From Rhodospirillales bacterium Alpha_05 (GTDB taxonomy: Bacteria; Pseudomonadota; Alphaproteobacteria; Rhodospirillales; Rhodospirillaceae): DNA of 6,855 nt. Of the stretch, positions 1 to 6,759 are shown in pieces. The translations under genes were made by a program, and so were the position numbers. Each line of letters opens with the position of its first letter. The stretch's first letter is position 1. The notes under the pieces are model-generated. The model was not told the origin of the DNA. It was given only the letters and a program-made list of their open reading frames with translations, and made no database searches. The DNA lies in contig LUYR01000006.1 in assembly GCA_001603335.1 (NCBI GenBank), positions 1 to 6,855 on the forward strand, given 5' to 3'.

Positions 1-1121
1 ACCTCGGCGAGAACCGGGGCGGGCAGCACGCCGTCGGTGAAGCGCGCGAGCGCCGCGGCCACGCCCTCTTCGGCGAGCACGGCCTGCATCTCGACCGCCT
101 GGGGGTCCTCGTCGTTGCGGTAGCCGAGGGCGGCGACCACGCCTTGCACGAGGTTGGCGTGCGGCAGGCGGTATTCGAGGGTGCCGAGCAGCGGGCGGAT
201 CAGGCGGTCGGCCTTGCCGAGCTTGCGCAAGGGTTCGCGCCCCACCCGCCGGACGTCATCCTGGATATGGGGATTGGCGAAGCGGGCGAGAATTTTCTCG
301 ATGTAGGCGGCGTGCGCCAAGGGATCGAAGCCGTAGCGGCGGATCAGCACCGCGCCGCTCTCCTCCATCGCGCCCTTGACCACATTGCGGATCGCGGCGA
401 CGCCGATCGCCTCGCGGATCGTCGCGACGCCGTCGCGGAAGCCGAGATAGGCGGTGATCGCGTGGCCGGTGTTGAGGGTGAAGAGCTTGCGCTCGACGAA
501 CGCCATCAGGTCGTCGGTGAGCTCCATGCCGGGAATCGCATGCTCCCAGCCCTTGAGCTGGGTGCGGTCGACGATCCACTCGGAGAACTCCTCGACGGTG
601 ACGCTGAGCGGATCGTCGGGGCTGGGCGGCGCGGGCGGCACGATACGGTCGACGGCGCTGTCGGCGAAGCCGACGTGGGCATCCGCCCAGGCCGCGAGAT
701 CGGGGGGCAGGCTCGCGAGCACCGCGTCCTTGAGCTGGGTGGTGCCGCGAATGGTGTTTTCGCACGCGATCACGTTGAGCGGCACGCTCACCCCCGCGTG
801 GAAGCGCCGCGCGATGGCGCGGGCGATCGTCGGGGCGATGCGCGGCAGCACCGAGGGCCCGACGGCGGTGGTGACGAGATCGGCGTCGACGATCCGGTCG
901 ACGACCTCGCCGCCGATCGACAGCACCGCGTCAACGTTGGTCACCAGTTCGCGCCGCGCCGTCGCGCCGACGACGTCGACGTGATACTGGCGGCGCGCCG
1001 CGATCTCTGCGACGAGCCCGGCGGCGACGTCGGCGAAGGTGACGTTCCAACCGGCGTCGGCGAGGATCTTGCCGATGAAGCCCCGGCCGATGTTCCCCGC
1101 TCCGAAGTGGACGGCGTACAT
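1..1121 (-). CDS. mtlD: Mannitol-1-phosphate 5-dehydrogenase, 3' end cut by window edge
   Basis: Cytoplasmic NAD-dependent enzyme oxidising mannitol-1-phosphate, the product of the mannitol PTS, to fructose-6-phosphate. The frame is open from ATG at 1121 to the left edge with no stop seen: 373 codons, against about 382 in the E. coli enzyme, so only a short C-terminal tail should be missing. Visible motifs: the N-terminal nucleotide-binding loop HFGAGNIGRG (residues 5-14), TTAVGP (84-89), ACENTIRG (119-126), the long-chain mannitol dehydrogenase signature ERKLFTLNTGHA (about 210-221, with the catalytic Lys of the family) and KGAMEESGAVL (about 249-259). A GGAGAG Shine-Dalgarno lies about 6 nt before the ATG. 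It follows mtlA after 71 nt on the same strand, so the two are almost certainly one operon. The sequence reads close to E. coli MtlD from memory throughout. No frameshift or missing motif seen. Identification is secure; the true stop lies outside the window. Confidence 0.96.
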   Translation of the reverse strand, partial: MYAVHFGAGNIGRGFIGKILADAGWNVTFADVAAGLVAEIAARRQYHVDVVGATARRELVTNVDAVLSIGGEVVDRIVDADLVTTAVGPSVLPRIAPTIARAIARRFHAGVSVPLNVIACENTIRGTTQLKDAVLASLPPDLAAWADAHVGFADSAVDRIVPPAPPSPDDPLSVTVEEFSEWIVDRTQLKGWEHAIPGMELTDDLMAFVERKLFTLNTGHAITAYLGFRDGVATIREAIGVAAIRNVVKGAMEESGAVLIRRYGFDPLAHAAYIEKILARFANPHIQDDVRRVGREPLRKLGKADRLIRPLLGTLEYRLPHANLVQGVVAALGYRNDEDPQAVEMQAVLAEEGVAAALARFTDGVLPAPVLAE

Positions 1122-1156
1122 GGGTCTCTCCCGGATGAGTGTGCTGTGGGAGACCC
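1122..1156 (-). promoter_or_regulatory. Alternative hairpin sequestering the mtlD ribosome binding site
   Basis: In the minus-strand RNA, GGGUCUCCC (1156-1148) can pair with GGGAGAGACCC (1132-1122) through 9 bp with a 2-nt bulge; the second arm contains the mtlD Shine-Dalgarno and abuts the AUG. Bases 1152-1156 are also needed for the 1152-1172 hairpin, so the two folds exclude each other. This could tune translation of mtlD relative to mtlA. The pairing is seen; a regulatory function is inference. Confidence 0.4.
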
Positions 1157-1172
1157 CCGCGACGCGGGGGTC
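1152..1172 (-). promoter_or_regulatory. Intercistronic mtlA-mtlD hairpin
   Basis: A perfect 9-bp GC-rich stem (1152-1160 with 1164-1172) with a 3-nt loop lies 20 nt after the mtlA stop. On the minus strand it is followed by CUCCCAC, not a U run, so it does not look like a standard intrinsic terminator. More likely it stabilises the upstream mtlA message, acts as a partial attenuator, or takes part in the alternative fold described for 1122-1156. The structure is seen directly; the role is inferred. Confidence 0.6.
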
Positions 1173-1192
1173 CCTTGGGCTTTTGCGGGAAC

Positions 1193-3151
1193 TCAGTGGG
1201 CGGCGGGCGGCGTGCCCGCGGCGAGTTCCAGGATGCGCAGGATGTCGGTGGCGCTGGTGGTGTGCGACAGGTGCTCCATCACCTTCGGCTTCTCGAGCAC
1301 GCTCGCGAGCGCCGAAATGATGGTGAGGTGCTCGTCGCCCTGGGCGGCAAGCCCGATCACCAGATGCGCGACGTTCTCCTTGTCGCCGCCGAACCACACC
1401 CCTTCGGGGTACTGGCAGACCACGATGCCGGTCTTGATCACCTCGCCGCGCGCCTCGTTGGTGCCGTGCGGCATCGCGAGCCCCTGGCCCAGGTAGGTCG
1501 AGACCACCTTCTCGCGCGCCAGCATCGCCTCGACGTAGGCCGGACGGATGCACCCGGCTTCGAGCAGCATCTGTCCGGCGTGGCGGATCGCCTCTTCCTT
1601 GGTCTCCGCCTTGAGGCCGAGGAAGATGTCGGACTCACGCAGGGCGAAGCCGCTGGACGGAGCCGCCGCGACCGGAGCCGCCGGGGCCGGAGCCGGAGTT
1701 GCCGCGCCCGAGGCCTGGATCATCCGCACCACCTCGTCGTACGAGCTGCCGTCGAGGAAGTTGCCGATCGAGACGTGCCGCGCGCCGGGGGCGAGCCGCC
1801 GGGCGCGGTCGGTGAGGGTCGCCTGGGTGACGACGATGTCGGCATCCGGGGGCAGGCTGTTGATCGCCGCGTTGGTCGCGCGCACGCCCGAGAGGCCCGC
1901 CGCGGCGAGCTTCTTCTGCAGCATGTTCGCGCCCATCGCGCTCGACCCCATGCCCGCGTCGCACGCGACGACGACACGCCGCACCGGGCCGGAAAACGGC
2001 GCCGCCGGAGCCGCCGGAGCGGTCTGGCCCTTGGATTCCGCCTTCATCGCCTGCATCCGCAGGGTGGCGGCGCCGAGCTCGTCCTCGCCCTCGGCGACGA
2101 CTTCGCTGCGGTCGCTCTTGAGCAGCGCCGAGGCGACGACGAAGGTGACCGCGCAGGCCGCGACCACCGACGAGATCACGCCGACGAAGGCGGTGCTCGG
2201 GGTCATCAGCAGCACCGCGAAGATCGAGCCCGGCGAGGCCGGAGCGCGCAGCCCGGCGTGGAACAGGGTGAGCACGAACACGCCGGTCATGCCGCCCGCG
2301 ATCATCGCAATGATCAGGCGCGGCTTCATCAGCACGAACGGGAAGTAGATTTCGTGGATGCCACCGAGGAAGTGGATGATCATCGCCGCCGGGGCGGACT
2401 GCTTCGCGACGCCGCGGCCGAAGAAGAAGTAGGCGAGCAGCAGGCCGAGGCCGGGGCCGGGGTTGGCCTCGATCAGGAACACCAGCGACATGCCGTGGGT
2501 GAGGGCTTCCTGCGTGCCGAGCGGCGTGAACACGCCGTGGTTGATGGTGTTGTTGAGGAACAGCACCTTCGCCGGTTCGACGAGCAGCGACGCGAGCGGA
2601 ATCCAGCCGGTGCTGACCAGCACCTCGACGCCGCGCCCGAGCCAGGCCGAAAGCGCCGAGACCACCGGGCCGATCAGGAGATAGGCGATGATCGCGACGA
2701 TCATGCCGATGATCCCGGCGGAGAAGTTCGCGACCAGCATCTCGAACCCGGCCTTGACCTTGCCTTCCACCGCCGCGTCGAACTTGGCGATCGCCCAGCC
2801 GCCGAGCGGACCGATGATCATCGCGCCGAGGAACATCGGCATCGGCGCGCCGATCACCACGCCCATGGTGGCGATCGCGCCGACCACCGCGCCGCGGTCG
2901 CCGCCGACGAGCCGCCCGCCGGTGTAGCCGATCAGGACCGGCAACAGGTAGGTGATCATCGGACCGACGAGCTTCGCCATGTGCTCGTTGGGGATCCAGC
3001 CGGTGGGGATGAAGAACGAGGTGATCAGGCCCCATGCCACGAACGCGGCGATATTGGGCATCACCATATTGCTCAAGAAGCGGCCAACCTGCTGCACGCG
3101 CACCTTCGCGTCCGACAAGCCCCGCCGTTCGGTCGTCACGTCTGTCGCCAT
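1193..3151 (-). CDS. mtlA: PTS mannitol-specific transporter EIICBA
   Basis: Inner-membrane permease that takes up mannitol and phosphorylates it to mannitol-1-phosphate with phosphate passed from PEP through EI and HPr. Numbered from ATG at 3151 it has 652 residues (E. coli MtlA is 637). The hydrophobic EIIC domain covers about residues 20-345 and includes FGRG, NPGPG and the mannitol-binding GGIHE (263-267, Glu267 matching E. coli Glu257). An Ala/Pro linker follows. EIIB (about 390-485) has VACDAGMGSSAMGA with phosphorylatable Cys397. A second Ala/Pro-rich linker (about 482-500) leads to EIIA (about 503-645) with MPHGT and His562. All catalytic residues are present in the usual C-B-A order. 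An in-frame GTG at 3160 would add three residues, but GGAG lies 8 nt before the ATG and overlaps that GTG, so ATG is preferred. It precedes mtlD. The Ala/Pro linkers are longer than in enterobacteria. Very secure call. Confidence 0.97.
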   Translation of the reverse strand: MATDVTTERRGLSDAKVRVQQVGRFLSNMVMPNIAAFVAWGLITSFFIPTGWIPNEHMAKLVGPMITYLLPVLIGYTGGRLVGGDRGAVVGAIATMGVVIGAPMPMFLGAMIIGPLGGWAIAKFDAAVEGKVKAGFEMLVANFSAGIIGMIVAIIAYLLIGPVVSALSAWLGRGVEVLVSTGWIPLASLLVEPAKVLFLNNTINHGVFTPLGTQEALTHGMSLVFLIEANPGPGLGLLLAYFFFGRGVAKQSAPAAMIIHFLGGIHEIYFPFVLMKPRLIIAMIAGGMTGVFVLTLFHAGLRAPASPGSIFAVLLMTPSTAFVGVISSVVAACAVTFVVASALLKSDRSEVVAEGEDELGAATLRMQAMKAESKGQTAPAAPAAPFSGPVRRVVVACDAGMGSSAMGANMLQKKLAAAGLSGVRATNAAINSLPPDADIVVTQATLTDRARRLAPGARHVSIGNFLDGSSYDEVVRMIQASGAATPAPAPAAPVAAAPSSGFALRESDIFLGLKAETKEEAIRHAGQMLLEAGCIRPAYVEAMLAREKVVSTYLGQGLAMPHGTNEARGEVIKTGIVVCQYPEGVWFGGDKENVAHLVIGLAAQGDEHLTIISALASVLEKPKVMEHLSHTTSATDILRILELAAGTPPAAH

Positions 3152-3295
3152 TTGCTGCACTCCATGGTGCTGTTCCCATAGACGGATCGAAATCGTCCGG
3201 GATACCTCCTGGCGAGGAACGTCTCCTGTCGGAACCGGGTTTCACGCCGGCACGCGGGTGCCGCCGCTATCCCCGAAGATTTGGAGGGTGTCGTC

Positions 3296-3328
3296 GTTCC
3301 GGTGCCTGTTCCCGAACCCTGTTCCGGT
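3296..3328. repeat. Clustered GTTCC repeats upstream of mtlA
   Basis: GTTCCGGT occurs twice as an exact 8-bp direct repeat (3296-3303 and 3321-3328), 25 bp apart. Between them lies the small palindrome GTTC-CC-GAAC (3308-3317), and CCTGTTCC is repeated at 3305-3312 and 3318-3325. Repeated, phased half-sites upstream of a sugar operon suit a regulator binding site. The repeats are directly visible; which protein binds, if any, is unknown. Confidence 0.35.
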
Positions 3329-3434
3329 CGTTATTCGTTTGTCCGTAAAGGACATAACCCTTTTGACTCGCGGGTATTGCAGGTTAATTTAGCCCTCCGG
3401 AGAATAACTCAAAAGTGGAAATCCGGAAACCCAA

Positions 3435-3457
3435 CTGCAAGATTGTATCCTTTGCAG
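3435..3457 (-). promoter_or_regulatory. Candidate mtlA operator overlapping a -10-like element
   Basis: CTGCAA (3435-3440) and TTGCAG (3452-3457) form a perfect 6-bp inverted repeat with an 11-bp spacer. On the minus strand the spacer holds TACAAT (3447-3442), five of six matches to the sigma-70 -10 consensus, though no good -35 lies 16-18 bp before it. A third TTGCAG is at 3377-3382. An operator over a weak promoter would suit inducible mtlAD expression. It would imply a leader of nearly 290 nt. Inferred from sequence only. Confidence 0.35.
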
Positions 3458-3462
3458 ACGCA

Positions 3463-3498
3463 AAACGGCCGCGGAAGGTTGCCCTTCCGCGGCCGTTT
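3463..3498 (-). terminator. Intrinsic terminator of glmS
   Basis: A perfect 16-bp stem (3463-3478 with 3483-3498) with loop TTGC starts 26 nt after the glmS stop. Its outer A/T pairs give a U4 tract on the minus-strand transcript (UUUUG). It separates glmS from mtlA, which argues that mtlAD has its own promoter. The near-symmetric ends mean weak activity on the plus strand is possible, but no plus-strand gene ends here. Confidence 0.85.
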
Positions 3499-3524
3499 CG
3501 GCGTCGTGGCGTGGCCCGCGGCGA

Positions 3525-5348
<1,824 letters not shown>

Positions 5349-5370
5349 TGGCACAGTTCCTTGAGATTGG

Positions 5371-5385
5371 CAGACTGGGAGTCTG
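5371..5385. promoter_or_regulatory. Perfect dyad in the glmS leader
   Basis: CAGACT-GGG-AGTCTG is a perfect 6-bp inverted repeat with a 3-nt loop, 22 nt before the glmS start codon and just upstream of its AAGGA ribosome binding site. It could be a protein operator or a small RNA hairpin next to the ribosome docking site. The symmetry is seen; the role is inferred. Confidence 0.4.
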
Positions 5386-5429
5386 ACACGGGAGGCGTTC
5401 CCGCGAACGACCCGGCTTTCAACACGCGC

Positions 5430-5461
5430 GCGACCCTAACACGCACCCTTAGGGGTCGCAA
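5430..5461 (-). promoter_or_regulatory. Dyad and candidate promoter upstream of glmS
   Basis: Arms at 5430-5439 and 5449-5459 pair over 10 bp with one bulged base (GCGACCCTAA against TTAGGGGTCGC). No T run follows, so a terminator for the upstream EIIB gene is unlikely. On the minus strand TTGCGA (5461-5456) and TAGGGT (5438-5433) are 17 bp apart and coincide with the two arms, giving a weak sigma-70-like promoter inside a dyad. This would give glmS its own regulated promoter. Both elements match the consensus only partly. Confidence 0.3.
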
Positions 5462-5465
5462 ATCA

Positions 5466-5819
5466 CTAAACATTGCCCTCTGTTGCAGCAGGCCCCGAGG
5501 CCGCGCCGCCGCCGCCGACCAACGCCGCGGCACTGGCGAAAACCGCCTCGGGCGCCTCGATCGCCGCGCTGGTCGAAACCCTGAGGACGAGGCTACGGGC
5601 GAAGCGGTCCGCGCCGCTCACGTCGATGTCGGCGGCGAGGATCGCCACGTCGGCGTTGGCGACATCCTTCTGGGTCAGGACGTTCTCGACCCCGAGCGCG
5701 CCCTGGGTCTCGATCTTGATGCTGTGCCCGGCGGCGCGCGCGCCGTTGGCCAGACGCGTCGCCGCCATGTAGGTCAGCGCCACGCCGGTCGGGCAGGCAG
5801 TCACCGCGACAATTTTCAT
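5466..5819 (-). CDS. Stand-alone PTS fructose-type EIIB domain protein
   Basis: A 117-residue soluble protein made of one fructose-family EIIB domain, which in complete transporters receives phosphate from EIIA on Cys and passes it to the sugar. Visible: MKIVAVTACPTGVALTYMAA with the candidate phospho-Cys at residue 9, then the family's ETQGALG (37-43) and AILAADIDV (59-67) stretches. No EIIA, EIIC or membrane segment is present; the last 20 or so residues are Gly/Ala-rich, like the linker joining EIIB to EIIC in FruA. The usual loop is CPTG(I/V)AHT; here Leu15 replaces His, and Thr21 replaces the common Glu. ATG at 5819 is chosen over an in-frame GTG at 5834 because GAGG lies 5 nt before it and alignment starts there. 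It has its own promoter candidate and lies upstream of glmS. It could be a truncated fruA, or a phosphorylation-sensing or partner subunit. Family certain, function unknown. Confidence 0.85.
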   Translation of the reverse strand: MKIVAVTACPTGVALTYMAATRLANGARAAGHSIKIETQGALGVENVLTQKDVANADVAILAADIDVSGADRFARSLVLRVSTSAAIEAPEAVFASAAALVGGGGAASGPAATEGNV

Positions 5820-5858
5820 CCCAACCTCGGTCACGGGAACGACGGATTCGCGGCGTCG

Positions 5859-5887
5859 AGGCTAATGCCAATCCCCCGGACCGTCAA
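5859..5887 (-). promoter_or_regulatory. Candidate promoter of the EIIB gene
   Basis: On the minus strand TTGACG (5887-5882) is followed after exactly 17 bp by TAGCCT (5864-5859). The predicted start near 5852 gives a leader of about 33 nt to the ATG at 5819. It lies just after the tRNA terminator, so the EIIB gene would be transcribed independently. The -35 is good, the -10 moderate. Confidence 0.5.
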
Positions 5888-5912
5888 TCGAGCCCGAGCC
5901 GCCCCAAAACGA

Positions 5913-5943
5913 CGAAACCCACCGCTTTAGGCGGTGGGTTTCG
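5913..5943 (-). terminator. Terminator of tRNA-Ala
   Basis: A perfect 13-bp stem (5913-5925 with 5931-5943) and 5-nt loop begins one base after the encoded CCA of the tRNA. Downstream on the minus strand the sequence reads GTCGTTTTGG, a short T tract a few bases from the stem. Its position directly behind the tRNA strongly supports a terminator. Confidence 0.8.
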
Positions 5944-5944
5944 A

Positions 5945-6020
<76 letters not shown>

Positions 6021-6072
6021 GAACCTTCGACCTGCCGGATTTTTCGTCACCCGGCGGGTCATGGGAGGCGGC

Positions 6073-6101
6073 AAATTAGTCCGAGATTTCCGCCTTAGCA
6101 A
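6073..6101 (-). promoter_or_regulatory. Candidate promoter of tRNA-Ala
   Basis: On the minus strand TTGCTA (6101-6096) and TAATTT (6078-6073) are 17 bp apart; transcription would start near 6066, leaving about 45 nt of 5' leader to be removed by RNase P. An 8-base T run (6110-6103) sits directly upstream of the -35, as an AT-rich UP-like element would. Confidence 0.5.
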
Positions 6102-6102
6102 C

Positions 6103-6153
6103 AAAAAAAAGCGGGCTCGGACAATTGCCCCAAAATTCCCGAAATTGCTTCGG
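6103..6153 (-). terminator. Weak terminator region behind the TIGR02300 gene
   Basis: Two small structures follow the stop codon on the minus strand. First, CCGAA-GCAAT-TTCGG (6153-6139), followed by GAATTTTGG. Second, GGGC with a 10-nt loop and GCCC (6130-6113), followed by GC and a run of eight T (6110-6103). Either stem is short (5 and 4 bp), but the T8 tract makes the second a plausible terminator. Confidence 0.45.
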
Positions 6154-6154
6154 T

Positions 6155-6502
6155 TTAGTCCTCGTCGTCGGACCCGAGATGAATCACCTCGGCCATGTCG
6201 TCGTCCTCGGCGAGATCTTCGGTATCCTCGATCAGGCCGTCGTCGGCATCGTCGTCGTCGACCTCGACCTCGACGTCGTCGAGAACCTCATCCTCGTCGT
6301 CCAACACCGGCTTCGGCACCTTCGCCTTCGCCTCGGCGGCGTGGGCGGGAGCCTTTTTCATCACCCGGCGCGCCTTGGTGACCGCATCCGGCGCGTTCTC
6401 GCTGCCGCACTTCGGGCAGACGATCGGCGTGCGCTGCATGTCGTAGAACCGCGTCCCGCAGTTCAGACAGGTTCGTTTGCTACCCCATTCCGGCTTGGTC
6501 AC
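6155..6502 (-). CDS. TIGR02300 (FYDLN acid) family protein
   Basis: A 115-residue cytoplasmic protein of unknown function, widespread in Alphaproteobacteria. The N-terminus is a zinc-ribbon-like knuckle pair: CLNC (12-15) and CPKC (29-32) with the family's signature between them. The signature here reads FYDMQ (19-23) rather than FYDLN. Residues about 34-65 are basic and Ala/Lys-rich. The C-terminal half (about 68-115) is a very acidic, low-complexity Asp/Glu tail ending GSDDED, typical of the family. The start is GTG at 6502, supported by AAGGAGG 7 nt upstream; no ATG lies in frame nearby. It is divergent from aroA. The acidic tail suggests disorder and possible contact with nucleic-acid-binding or basic partners, but no activity can be named. 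Confidence 0.93.
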   Translation of the reverse strand: MTKPEWGSKRTCLNCGTRFYDMQRTPIVCPKCGSENAPDAVTKARRVMKKAPAHAAEAKAKVPKPVLDDEDEVLDDVEVEVDDDDADDGLIEDTEDLAEDDDMAEVIHLGSDDED

Positions 6503-6550
6503 GGATCACCCTCCTTAAAGGCGCTCGATCCCCCCGCGAGAGGATTGGCA

Positions 6551-6650
6551 GAAATCGCGGTGGGGAAGGCCGCATTTGCCATGAAGCGATGGGCCTGTCA
6601 AAGCGTTTTATCGACCCATCGTCGGCGGACCCGCGATTTCCCGTCAATTC
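6551..6650. repeat. Widely spaced 10-bp inverted repeat between divergent genes
   Basis: GAAATCGCGG (6551-6560) and CCGCGATTTC (6641-6650) are exact inverted copies 80 bp apart. Inside lies a second pair, CGATGGG (6587-6593) and CCCATCG (6615-6621), centred within a few bases of the first. The repeats flank the promoter candidate of the TIGR02300 gene. They could be paired operator sites or a large cruciform; chance is not excluded at this GC content. Confidence 0.4.
6573..6601 (-). promoter_or_regulatory. Candidate promoter of the TIGR02300 gene
   Basis: A perfect -35 hexamer TTGACA (6601-6596, minus strand) is followed after 17 bp by CAAATG (6578-6573), a poor -10 match. The start would be near 6566, about 64 nt before the GTG. 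The strong -35 is the main support. Confidence 0.35.
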
Positions 6651-6694
6651 GGCCTCGCCCCTCGCCTGCCGCGCCCCGCAAAACCGGGAAGAGG

Positions 6695-6724
6695 CTGGCC
6701 GAAACCGCGCCGAATGTGCTACCA
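6695..6724 (+). promoter_or_regulatory. Weak candidate promoter of aroA
   Basis: CTGGCC (6695-6700) and CTACCA (6719-6724) are 18 bp apart, with a predicted start about 28 nt before the aroA ATG. Both hexamers match only loosely. Nothing better is visible on the plus strand between 6503 and 6759, which otherwise holds no gene. Confidence 0.2.
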
Positions 6725-6759
6725 CCCTGCAGTTCCAGCCGCAGAATCCGAGAGCCCGC

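Larger units (their letters stand above)
3152..3462 (-). promoter_or_regulatory. mtlA upstream region and leader, no gene seen
   Basis: This stretch of about 310 nt is clearly less GC-rich than the genes, most of all between 3330 and 3460, as expected for a control region. I find no credible coding sequence; open frames here are extensions of shadows of mtlA. It contains a dyad at 3435-3457, clustered GTTCC repeats at 3296-3328, a small stem GTCC-GTAAA-GGAC at 3341-3353, a 6-bp hairpin at 3248-3263, and two Shine-Dalgarno-like runs (AGGAG at 3223-3227 and AGGAGG at 3205-3210, minus strand) with no start codon at a usable distance. Control of mtlAD probably acts here; the regulator is not encoded in the window. 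Confidence 0.6.

Noticed and set aside
144..1496. Plus-strand frame of 450 codons opposite mtlD
   Set aside because: The opposite strand encodes a near-complete mtlD with all family motifs; this frame is its antisense shadow.
3136..3165. Nine-codon open frame overlapping the mtlA start, as a possible leader peptide
   Set aside because: No Shine-Dalgarno at the right distance; its own first bases are the mtlA ribosome binding site.
1139..3181. Long plus-strand open frame (680 codons) opposite mtlA
   Set aside because: Rich in Arg, Gly, Asp, His and Glu with no recognisable domain; a shadow created by GC-rich third positions of mtlA, whose three domains are unmistakable.
1635..3245. Minus-strand frame of 536 codons overlapping mtlA
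   Set aside because: Arg/Ala-rich frame-shifted reading of mtlA; the real frame carries all EIIC, EIIB and EIIA motifs.
3296..3328. Possible alphaproteobacterial LexA box (GTTC-N7-GTTC)
   Set aside because: The GTTC copies are spaced by 8, 9 and more bases, never 7.
5349..5465. glmS ribozyme or riboswitch
   Set aside because: Only 117 nt to the upstream gene, and none of the pseudoknotted core I would expect is recognisable; the family is known mainly from Gram-positive bacteria.
6234..6303. Repeated GTCGTC-like triplets resembling a simple repeat
   Set aside because: They are Asp/Glu codons of the acidic tail of the TIGR02300 protein.
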